In this document: piece after piece, positions 27,089 through 34,526 of the stretch
Position numbering within the stretch: the first letter of the stretch is position 1
How the letters are laid out: each line of letters starts with the position of its first letter
Source: an uncultured Alphaproteobacteria bacterium
GTDB lineage: Bacteria; Pseudomonadota; Alphaproteobacteria; CAAGCB01; CAG-977
NCBI GenBank assembly: GCA_944390195.1
Contig: CALXOZ010000001.1
Span: 90,663-154,662, forward strand
DNA: 64,000 bases
Direction of reading: 5' to 3'
Notes under the pieces: model-generated
The model's input: the letters and a program-made list of their open reading frames with translations, nothing else
Told to the model about the DNA's origin: nothing
Databases searched by the model: none
Position numbers and translations under genes: made by a program

Positions 27089-27106
27089 ATGTTTCACGTG
27101 AAACAT
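27089..27106. promoter_or_regulatory. parS site 2
   Basis: Second perfect copy of the same 18-bp palindrome, 38 bp centre to centre from site 1 and one base from the stop codon of the neighbouring chromate-transporter gene. Confidence 0.96.
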
Positions 27107-27107
27107 T

Positions 27108-27632
27108 TTAATACAAAATTATTCCGACTCCCCCTGCGATAAAAATCAACGTGATGGGAGAAAGATTAAACCAGTAAGAGGTTATAAAAGAAAGAATACA
27201 TAAAATCCAACTTTTATAATCAATGAAATTTTCCGGTGTCATTAGCATTAATGCAGCTCCTAAAATCAGACCAACAACACCTGTTTTTAACCCCTTGAAA
27301 GCGTTTTTTACATAAACGGATTCTTTGAACTTACTTAAGAAAACGTAAAGTAAAACCACAACAATAATAGATGGTAGGCATACCCCTGATGTCGCACAAA
27401 AAGCGCCTAATATGTTACCTGTGGACGTATATCCTATATATGTTGCGGAATTTACGGCAATCGGTCCAGGGGTTACTTGGGATACGGCAACAATATCTGC
27501 AAATTTTGAATTTGTAACCCATTGATAACGGGTAACCACTTCATTTTGAATTAATGGTAACATTGCATACCCGCCACCAAAACTGAATAGTCCTATTTTA
27601 AAAAAAGTGCTGAATAATTGTAAGTAAATCAT
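27108..27632 (-). CDS. Short-chain chromate transporter family protein, second half
   Basis: Inner-membrane protein of 174 residues, one CHR domain with about five or six hydrophobic segments. The CHR hallmarks FKIGLFSFGGGYAMLPLI and VSQVTPGPIAVNSATYIGY are visible. Long chromate transporters carry two such domains in one chain; here the pair is encoded by two genes overlapping by 4 bp, as in the short-chain CHR type, where both subunits are needed. Substrate need not be chromate. The gene ends one base before parS site 2. Confidence 0.88.
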   Translation of the reverse strand: MIYLQLFSTFFKIGLFSFGGGYAMLPLIQNEVVTRYQWVTNSKFADIVAVSQVTPGPIAVNSATYIGYTSTGNILGAFCATSGVCLPSIIVVVLLYVFLSKFKESVYVKNAFKGLKTGVVGLILGAALMLMTPENFIDYKSWILCILSFITSYWFNLSPITLIFIAGGVGIILY

Positions 27633-28165
27633 CTGTTTTTTTGTCCGTAATAGAGAATCCCAATAACAATCGAAGTCAAAACAATGTAAATGGGGGATAA
27701 TGGTGTAAAAGTGATCAATAAAGCAATTATAACCGGAATAATAAATTTAACTCCTAAGACACCGGTCCGTTTCGCGATCGTAAAAACTGGAACCAGTATC
27801 AATGCTACCGAAGCCGGTTTAATCGCTTTAAATGCCGCAACAAATAAAGGATCATTTTGTATCCCTTGAAACAACATGGCAATCAATAAAATAATAATAA
27901 ATGACGGTGAAATAGATCCCAATGCTGTCGCAATCAATCCCTTCACTCCAGCTATCCGCAAACCTAAAAATACAGCTAAATTTACAGCTATCGGTCCCGG
28001 AGCGGATTGTGTCACAGCAACAATATCTATAAACTCATCCTCATCCAACCAATGACGGCGGGTAACTAATTCCTTTTTAATCTGAGGCATCATAGCTAAT
28101 CCACTACCTAATGTAAAAGTGCCTATCTTAAAAAAAACAAAAAAAAGTTCTAACGCTTGATACAT
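27629..28165 (-). CDS. Short-chain chromate transporter family protein, first half
   Basis: Partner CHR-domain membrane protein of about 178 residues: FFKIGTFTLGSGLAMMPQI, RRHWLDEDEFIDIVAV and TQSAPGPIAVNLAVFLG are the family motifs. The ATG at 28165 is preferred because AGGTG lies just upstream; a TTG at 28180 extends the frame but has no such site. It lies upstream of and overlaps the second-half gene, so they are made together, probably as antiparallel partners in the membrane. Confidence 0.88.
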   Translation of the reverse strand: MYQALELFFVFFKIGTFTLGSGLAMMPQIKKELVTRRHWLDEDEFIDIVAVTQSAPGPIAVNLAVFLGLRIAGVKGLIATALGSISPSFIIILLIAMLFQGIQNDPLFVAAFKAIKPASVALILVPVFTIAKRTGVLGVKFIIPVIIALLITFTPLSPIYIVLTSIVIGILYYGQKNR

Positions 28166-29512
28166 AACTACACCTGACAAAATTAAATTTTATAATTATA
28201 CTTTCACAACTTGTTTTCGCAAGGGAGGAAAGATTGTTTTCGATCAATCGATAAAACAAATCCACTCAATACACTATTCTTTTTCATTCAATCTGTCTTG
28301 GTATGTTTTTTACAACAGATAAATAACGTATCAACTTATCTAATTATTCTAAAGTTTCATAACAAAACGCCAGTTTCTTTCTGAGAACAGCAGATTATTA
28401 ATTTCATTACAAATTCATTCTGATGAACTAAAATAAATAAAGCTTCATCGGTTTGATATCCTTTTATAGTGAAAAATAAATTTCGATTAATTTGAAAAAC
28501 TCCCCTCTTAATCTGGAAACATACCCTTTATATTTCTTCTCTCCGTTCATTGAAATTTTTTCCAATTAAAAGATTTAATTCAAAAAAAACAACTAAAGTT
28601 AAAAATAAAATGCCGCCAATGAAATCGTTTCGAAAAGGAATCGCGCAATAATTAAGATTGCTAAAGCAAATTTTTATATTTTACGTTTTTTTATGATAAT
28701 TTTTCTTTGTTACGATATTGAACTGTTTTTTAGATATAAAATATTTTTTTATTTTATCAATGACAAAATGCCTTATCCATATACGTTATTCCTTTGCGCT
28801 GGTTATCCTGTCAAAGCGAATAGAACTTATTTTATTTAATAACGCTATAAAAACGAAATATAAAAAGTGAGTCATCTTTTATTCAAAAACATTTTTCTCT
28901 CACTTTCCTGTTTAAAACAGACTTATATCCTTACTCCTATAAAAACAGAAGAAAAACTTTCATAACCAGTTCTTAGATAAAAATTATTTTAAGTTCATAA
29001 AAAATATGCTTCCTTTACCTCAATTTTTTTATTTGTCATAAACACTTTCTTGTCTTCTTACTCTTTCTTTTTAGTTAAACATTTCTTTATTAAAAAGAAT
29101 TTATCCGCTCGATATAAGTCCGGAGATAAAAAACTTAAAAAAAGTATTTAATAAGATCTTTTTATTATCGAAACAATTTTATTTATAAACTCAAATAAGT
29201 TCTTTTCATCTGTAAATAAATACTAAAAAAGGCTTCATATGATCTTGGGAACCGTGTTTCCCCTTTCCTTAAGATAAAAAGCAATTTTACAGAAAAAATA
29301 TTTTTTCATATTTCAAAAAATCAAGATGCCTTCGTTATTCCAATATTTATTTTTCATTTCAAAAGCCATAAAAAAAGTGTCTTTTGCAACAAAATTCCTG
29401 TAATAAATTTCATGAATTAATAACAAATTTTTCAGCAATATTCTAAGATCAGACTTAAAATCCATTCATTGGATACACATTTATCAATACCGTCTTAATC
29501 TAAAAATCCTCC
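28166..29512. other. 1.3 kb AT-rich gene desert
   Basis: No reading frame of useful size on either strand. The only recognisable content is a decayed parB fragment near its left end (28301-28384). The remainder is AT-rich with many A and T runs and looks like decaying former coding sequence, but I could not recognise any other source. Confidence 0.6.
28301..28384 (-). pseudogene. Remnant of a second parB gene (C-terminal region)
   Basis: Bases 28319-28366 match parB 24691-24738 at 42 of 48 positions with no gap, all six differences being transitions. Read in the parB frame on the minus strand it gives CYETLE-stop-LDKLIRYLS against CYETLEQLDKLIRCLS, with weaker similarity continuing to about 28301 (SVVKN against SVSKN) and 28384. 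One change creates an in-frame TAA; four of the other five are silent, which suggests that the copy evolved as a working gene before it decayed. The rest of parB is not recognisable nearby. Confidence 0.8.
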
Positions 29513-29543
29513 AAAAAAAGGGGGAAATATAAATCCCCCTTTT
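29513..29543 (-). terminator. Intrinsic terminator of hslV-hslU
   Basis: AAAAGGGGG / CCCCCTTTT stem, about 10-nt loop, U-run on the minus strand, 14 bp after the hslU stop. Confidence 0.88.
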
Positions 29544-29557
29544 GAATAAAGCTTTTT

Positions 29558-30868
29558 TCATAAAATAAACTTTGACAGATCAGATGATTTCGTTAGCGTT
29601 CCTACTTTTTCCAAAACTTTTTCTTTCGTGATTATTTCGGTTTCGCCAGCTCTTTCCGCTGCCGTAAATGAAATATCTTCCAAAAGTTTTTCAAGAATCG
29701 TATGTAAACGGCGCGCCCCGATGTTTTCAACACTCTCATTGACTTCAGCAGCTAATGCGGCAATTTCCTTAATCGCCTCATCATCAAAATCCAATGTAAA
29801 ATTCTCTGTCTTTAACAATTCCTTATATTGCAAAATCAAATTCGCTTCCGGCTCACACAATATTCTATAAAAATCTTCTTTCGTTAAAGCTTTCAATTCA
29901 ACACGAATAGGCAAACGTCCCTGAAGTTCGGGTAATAAATCCGACGGCTTTGAAACATGAAAAGCCCCAGATGCTATAAATAAAATATGATCTGTCTTGA
30001 CCATACCGTGCTTTGTCGTTACCGTCGTCCCTTCGATCAAAGGTAATAAATCACGTTGCACCCCTTCTCTGGACACATCAGGGTTCTTCCCCTCACTTCT
30101 TCCGCAAATCTTATCAAATTCGTCAATAAAAACTATGCCGTTGTTTTCAACATTTGCAATAGCCTCTTTTATGACTTTTTCTTGTTCGATCAGATTGTCA
30201 CTTTCTTCTGTTACCAAAACATCATAAGAATCTTTAACTGTCATTTTTTTCTTACGATAAGAAGGACCTCTGCCCCCGATCAGATCCCCCAAACTGATCA
30301 TTCCCATCTGAGCTCCTGGCATTCCCGGAATATCAAAAGTCGGCATAGAATTATTCGGTGTTTCCTGTACGTCAATTTCTATTTCTTTATCATCCAAAGA
30401 ACCTTCCCGTAAAAGCTTACGAAATTTTTGACGCGTTTCTTCTGTCGCATTCGTTCCAACCAACGCGTTTATAACACGTTTTTCAGCCGCATCCTCAGCC
30501 TTGACATGAACTTCCTTACGCATTTTTTTTCGGGTCATGGTAATGGATATTTCCAATAAATCGCGTACGATGCTTTCAACATCCCTGCCGACATAACCGA
30601 TCTCTGTAAACTTTGTAGCCTCCACTTTTAAAAAGGGAGCTTGAGCCAGCTTTGCCAAACGACGGGCGATCTCGGTCTTTCCGACACCTGTCGGACCGAT
30701 CATTAATATATTTTTGGGAACAACCTCCTCCCGCAAAGAAGGGGAAAGCTGTTGTCTGCGCCAACGGTTTCTCAACGCTATCGCCACAGCCCTCTTAGCC
30801 TCGTTCTGACCAATAATGTGTCTATCTAATTCTGAAACAATCTCACGCGGAGAAAAAAACATACTCAT
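29558..30868 (-). CDS. hslU: ATP-dependent protease ATPase subunit HslU
   Basis: AAA+ unfoldase of the HslUV (ClpYQ) protease. [34 protein letters not shown] start, Walker [10 protein letters not shown] (about residues 58-66), [14 protein letters not shown] pore loop, Walker B FIDEFDKI and the C-terminal [15 protein letters not shown] sensor 2 followed by the conserved tail. I start at the ATG at 30868, which overlaps the hslV stop (ATGA); upstream in-frame codons lie within hslV. 436 residues, normal. Confidence 0.97.
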   Translation of the reverse strand: MSMFFSPREIVSELDRHIIGQNEAKRAVAIALRNRWRRQQLSPSLREEVVPKNILMIGPTGVGKTEIARRLAKLAQAPFLKVEATKFTEIGYVGRDVESIVRDLLEISITMTRKKMRKEVHVKAEDAAEKRVINALVGTNATEETRQKFRKLLREGSLDDKEIEIDVQETPNNSMPTFDIPGMPGAQMGMISLGDLIGGRGPSYRKKKMTVKDSYDVLVTEESDNLIEQEKVIKEAIANVENNGIVFIDEFDKICGRSEGKNPDVSREGVQRDLLPLIEGTTVTTKHGMVKTDHILFIASGAFHVSKPSDLLPELQGRLPIRVELKALTKEDFYRILCEPEANLILQYKELLKTENFTLDFDDEAIKEIAALAAEVNESVENIGARRLHTILEKLLEDISFTAAERAGETEIITKEKVLEKVGTLTKSSDLSKFIL

Positions 30869-31395
30869 AACTTTTCCGTAATAATGTTGTGGTTGGTATA
30901 AATGCATATATCAGCAGCTATATTCATAGATTTTTTAACAATCTCTTCTGCTGACATTTCCGTATCAATCAAAGCCAAAGCGGCTGCTTGCGCATATGAT
31001 CCGCCAGACCCTATCCCGATCAAACCGTGCTGGGGTTCCAAGACGTCACCGTTGCCTGTCAATACAAGAGTAACATCTTTATCAGCGACAATCATCATTG
31101 CTTCCAACTTTCTTAAATAACGATCCGTACGCCAATCCTTAGCCAGTTCGACGCACGCACGCGTCAACTGAGAGGAATATTTTTCTATTTTTTCTTCCAA
31201 TCTTTCAAACAATGTAAACGCGTCCGCCGTTGCACCTGCAAATCCTGCAATAATAGAACCGTTTCCTAAACGACGAACTTTGCGAGCATTACTTTTTAAT
31301 ACCGTATTACCAAAAGTAACCTGTCCGTCTCCGGCTATGACAACAGAACCGTTCTTTCGAACACATAAAATTGTTGTCCCCCTTAAATCATCCAT
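30865..31395 (-). CDS. hslV: ATP-dependent protease proteolytic subunit HslV
   Basis: Threonine protease of the proteasome beta fold that forms the HslUV core. The mature N-terminal nucleophile is expected at Thr7 in LRG-TTILCV after removal of a six-residue propeptide; [22 protein letters not shown] and [14 protein letters not shown] are standard. 176 residues. Upstream of hslU and divergent from hisB, a common alphaproteobacterial arrangement. Confidence 0.97.
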   Translation of the reverse strand: MDDLRGTTILCVRKNGSVVIAGDGQVTFGNTVLKSNARKVRRLGNGSIIAGFAGATADAFTLFERLEEKIEKYSSQLTRACVELAKDWRTDRYLRKLEAMMIVADKDVTLVLTGNGDVLEPQHGLIGIGSGGSYAQAAALALIDTEMSAEEIVKKSMNIAADICIYTNHNIITEKL

Positions 31396-31483
31396 AAAAC
31401 CTCCTCTGCTTTTGCTTGAACTGATATAATTCTGCGTTAAAGTGGTTTAATTCAGATTATTATCAAAAAAAAGGAAAAAAACA

Positions 31484-32077
31484 ATGCGCATTGCTGAAAT
31501 AGAACGAAATACTGCAGAAACGCAAATTAAAATCAATATCAATCTTGATGGATCCGGAAAATATGACATTCAAACCGGTTGCGGATTTTTCGATCATATG
31601 CTGATGCAGTTGTCACGCCACAGTTTGATTGATTTGACTATTAAAGCCAAAGGTGATCTTCATGTCGATGCGCATCATTTGGTTGAAGATACGGGGATCG
31701 TTTTGGGAAAAGCTTTTTCTAAAGCTTTAAAGGATAAAACGGGTATCAACCGTTACGGACACGCTTTCATCCCGATGGATGAAGCTTTAACCAGATGCGT
31801 TGTCGATCTGAGTGGAAGATCCTCTGCCGTCTGGCATGTAAAATTTCCAACACAAAAAATTGCTGAACTGGATACGGAAGTCTTTAAAGAATTTTTTACA
31901 GCTCTCGCAGACAATTTAAAAGCGGCTGTTCATATTGAAAACTTATATGGGGATAATTCCCATCATATTGCAGAATCTTGTTTTAAAGCATTTGCTAAAG
32001 CGTTTCGATACGCTATTGAAACAGATATGCGCGCTTGTCAGATTTTACCCAGCACAAAAGGAACTCTATCATGTTAA
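31484..32077 (+). CDS. hisB: Imidazoleglycerol-phosphate dehydratase
   Basis: Sixth step of histidine synthesis. Two metal-binding repeats are visible: DAHHLVEDTG and DNSHHIAESCFKAFAKAFR; GFFDHMLMQLSRHSL is also typical. 197 residues, monofunctional form without the phosphatase domain. An AAGGA site precedes the ATG. The usual next genes hisH-hisA-hisF are absent; instead a membrane flavodoxin gene starts inside its last codons. Confidence 0.97.
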   Translation: MRIAEIERNTAETQIKININLDGSGKYDIQTGCGFFDHMLMQLSRHSLIDLTIKAKGDLHVDAHHLVEDTGIVLGKAFSKALKDKTGINRYGHAFIPMDEALTRCVVDLSGRSSAVWHVKFPTQKIAELDTEVFKEFFTALADNLKAAVHIENLYGDNSHHIAESCFKAFAKAFRYAIETDMRACQILPSTKGTLSC

Positions 32078-32685
32078 GATATTTTTTCTATCTTTTGGTT
32101 ACAACAGGTATTATTGGCGGAACATACAGCATATATCATCTTTATCGCGTTTCCTCCGATAATAAAAAAGAAATGGCTCAATACGAAGGTTTACCCGATA
32201 CCGTTAATAACAATTTGGGAAAAACTCTGGTCATCTTTTATTCCTTAACAGGACATACAAAAAATATCGCTCAAAAAATCAAAGATAAAACAAATGCCGA
32301 TATTTTTGAAATCCAAACAGCTCAAGAACTTCCAAAAGGTCCCATGCTTCATTTAAGTGTAAGAAAACAAATCAAAAACAAAGAATATCCCGAACTCAAA
32401 GATATCCCCGATATTTCTTCTTACGACCTTATTTTCATCGGATCCCCAGTCTGGTGGTATACTGCGGCAACTCCTGTTCTTTCTTTATTGAACAAAGTCG
32501 ATTTCAAAGGTAAAAAAGTTGTTCCCTTCTCTACTCAAGGCAGTAATGCTGGCACTTTTTTTAAAGATTTTCAAAATCATGCCCAAAACGCCACCATTTT
32601 AACATATGCTTCTTTTAACAATATGGGAAAAGAATACGATCAAGCCATTGATGCAAAAATTGCCGCTTGGATAAACAGCTTGTAA
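32071..32685 (+). CDS. Membrane-anchored flavodoxin-family protein
   Basis: 204 residues: one N-terminal membrane anchor (about residues 3-26, LRYFFYLLVTTGIIGG) and a flavodoxin-like domain from about residue 48. The FMN phosphate loop reads VIFYSLTGHTKNIA, followed by PDISSYDLIFIGSPVWWYTAATP and VVPFSTQGSNAGTFF, as in Flavodoxin_4 NAD(P)H-quinone-type proteins. I use the ATG at 32071, which has AAAGGA eight bases upstream and overlaps hisB by 7 bp, so translation is coupled. Probably a membrane-facing electron carrier or quinone reductase; side of membrane and partner unknown. Confidence 0.82.
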   Translation: MLRYFFYLLVTTGIIGGTYSIYHLYRVSSDNKKEMAQYEGLPDTVNNNLGKTLVIFYSLTGHTKNIAQKIKDKTNADIFEIQTAQELPKGPMLHLSVRKQIKNKEYPELKDIPDISSYDLIFIGSPVWWYTAATPVLSLLNKVDFKGKKVVPFSTQGSNAGTFFKDFQNHAQNATILTYASFNNMGKEYDQAIDAKIAAWINSL

Positions 32686-32721
32686 AACAACACTCCTTCA
32701 TAATGTATCATGAAGCTTTAT

Positions 32722-32754
32722 AACGGACGTAACCTTCACCGGCGGCGTCCGTTT
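32722..32754 (+). terminator. Probable terminator of hisB-flavodoxin
   Basis: AACGGACG / CGTCCGTT stem with 16-nt loop; the T tail is short (GTTTCTAAT), so strength is uncertain. Confidence 0.6.
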
Positions 32755-33037
32755 CTAATATCACCATCTTTTCAAAGAAAAGAAATCTGTTTATTCAAAA
32801 AGAATTTAACCTTTTCTTTTCTATTTTTAAACGGTATCAATATAAAATTCTTTGCTTGATTTCTTTACTTATACGTTTGAAATTTAACATCTGTAACTTT
32901 AATAATAACCAAACTTTTTTCTTAAAAAATAAAGCGGCGTAGTAATTGCAAAATTTTCTTCATGTTTTTTAATACATCAAATTTTAAAACCCTTATTATT
33001 TTATTGCGATAATCCCTCTTCCATTTCTTTTCCATAA
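32755..33037. other. AT-rich intergenic region
   Basis: About 280 bases between converging transcripts. I see no reading frame, repeat or conserved motif here. Confidence 0.5.
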
Positions 33038-33068
33038 TAAAAAAGCCGGTTTAATACCGGTTTTTTTC
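33038..33068. terminator. Intrinsic terminator of the GldA-like gene
   Basis: AAAAGCCGGT / ACCGGTTTTTT hairpin, A-run on the left side (U-run on the minus strand) and T7 on the right, so it can act both ways. Confidence 0.85.
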
Positions 33069-33069
33069 T

Positions 33070-34161
33070 TTAAGCTTTTTCAATTTTTCCTAATTTATCC
33101 ACATTTAAAATCGATTGATAGAAACGTTCCGCACTTAAATCGTAATGATCAACATGCCACCCCGGAACATTAACCGCTTTATTAATCAAAGCCGGCAAAT
33201 CATTATAAGTCAATCCGATATCACTTAATGTCGTCGGCAAACCTGTTTTATGATAAAAATTTATCACTCTGTCGCGTAAAGCCGTCTGTCCGTCATAATC
33301 CAGTAAAACCAAAACACCGAAAGCGACTAAAAATCCATGTAAATATTGATGTGATACGGGAAAAACCGTTGCTCCGTAATAAAAACAATGTGCCAAGTTC
33401 GTATTATAGTAAAATTCCGGACATACTGTCATATTACTGACCAATCCTGTTGAAATGATAATATCTAAAATCACTTCTTGCAAAGATTGAGATGTTTCTT
33501 TCCGTTTACAGGAATTCAAAGCCTCTTCTCCGAATTTTAGCAACGGTTCGCTACAAGCCGCACATAAGCTTCGACCGACCAACAAGTTTTGATCTAATTC
33601 CACATGACGTAAAGCCAATTCAACTTCCGCTTCCTTACTCAAAGCGTCCCCGATACCGGCTTGTAAATACTCTATAGGTGCTTCGGCAATAATTTTATCA
33701 TTAATAAAAACACACAATGGCGGACGAGCCGAATAATAATTATCTTTAAAACTGCCATCAGCATTGTACATAATTGCCAAAGCCGTACATGGAGCACAGT
33801 TTGATGAAATCGTCGGAAAAGTGAATAACGGCTTGTTTAATCTTTCAGCGACAACCTTGCAGGTATCGCAACACTTCCCTCCACCGACAGCCAAGATGAC
33901 ATCCGCCTGCTTTACTGTACTATTTTCAGTCAATATAGCAACATTTTCATAAGTGGAATCCCCTCCAAACCAAACTTGATCTAAAACAGAAATATCATCT
34001 TGTTTCAAAGCGTTTATCAGTTCCATAGAAGCAACGGACATTGCTGTCTTACCGCCAATAATGACAGCTGTTTTTCCATACCGTTTAATAAAAATTCCGG
34101 CTTTTTGATACACATCCTGACCTATGGCGTAATTTGGCAATGTAACTATACTGCGTTTCAT
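33070..34161 (-). CDS. Iron-containing alcohol dehydrogenase, glycerol dehydrogenase (GldA) subgroup
   Basis: Predicted cytoplasmic NAD-dependent dehydrogenase of 363 residues. NAD-binding ILAVGGGKCCDTCKVVA, FPTISSNCAPCTALAIMY, and the metal ligands in AGIGDALSKEAEVE (Asp), NLAHCFYYGAT (His) and HQYLHGFLVAFG (His) match the GldA-like branch. The usual GGGKTxDxxK Thr is Cys and several Cys residues are near the active site, which is less common. Glycerol or another vicinal diol is the likely substrate, but this is inference. Stands alone with its own terminator. Confidence 0.82.
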   Translation of the reverse strand: MKRSIVTLPNYAIGQDVYQKAGIFIKRYGKTAVIIGGKTAMSVASMELINALKQDDISVLDQVWFGGDSTYENVAILTENSTVKQADVILAVGGGKCCDTCKVVAERLNKPLFTFPTISSNCAPCTALAIMYNADGSFKDNYYSARPPLCVFINDKIIAEAPIEYLQAGIGDALSKEAEVELALRHVELDQNLLVGRSLCAACSEPLLKFGEEALNSCKRKETSQSLQEVILDIIISTGLVSNMTVCPEFYYNTNLAHCFYYGATVFPVSHQYLHGFLVAFGVLVLLDYDGQTALRDRVINFYHKTGLPTTLSDIGLTYNDLPALINKAVNVPGWHVDHYDLSAERFYQSILNVDKLGKIEKA

Positions 34162-34490
34162 TTTTTCCTCTTTGCTTATTCATATTAAACTTTTATAAGT
34201 CGTTTATTAAATCAAGTCAAATTCAAGATATTTTATTTTTTATACCGATTATAGGAGTATAGAGGGTATATTTTAAATAAAATATTTTATATAAAATAAT
34301 TCAATAATAAAATTGAAAAAAATATGCTTAAAAAAATATTTCTTTCAACAAGGATATCAACCATCTATTTCATAAAATCAAAAACACATTATTCTATCAC
34401 AAGAAAAAATATATATCTTATTTTTCGCACACATATTTTTGATAATTTTTATTTATTAAAAGGAAAATTTTTCTTATTTAAAATTATAAA
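34162..34490. other. AT-rich intergenic region upstream of the GldA-like gene
   Basis: About 330 bases of A/T-dominated sequence. Promoter of the dehydrogenase must lie here but no box stands out; no reading frame or repeat seen. Confidence 0.45.
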
Positions 34491-34517
34491 ATAAAAAGGA
34501 CGCTATTTTTAGCGTCC
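34491..34517 (-). terminator. Intrinsic terminator of the GGDEF gene
   Basis: GGACGCTA / TAGCGTCC stem (34498-34505 / 34510-34517) with a short T loop, U-rich tail on the minus strand, 10 bp after the stop. Confidence 0.85.
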
Positions 34518-34526
34518 CTTTATTAT

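Noticed and set aside
27108..28165. Frameshifted single chromate transporter gene
   Set aside because: Each half has its own start, length and full CHR motifs, and a 4-bp overlap as in known two-gene short-chain pairs, so a split gene error is unlikely.
33097..33105. Isolated TTATCCACA DnaA box within the GldA-like gene
   Set aside because: Single box in coding sequence; a 9-mer of this kind is expected by chance in 64 kb of AT-rich DNA.
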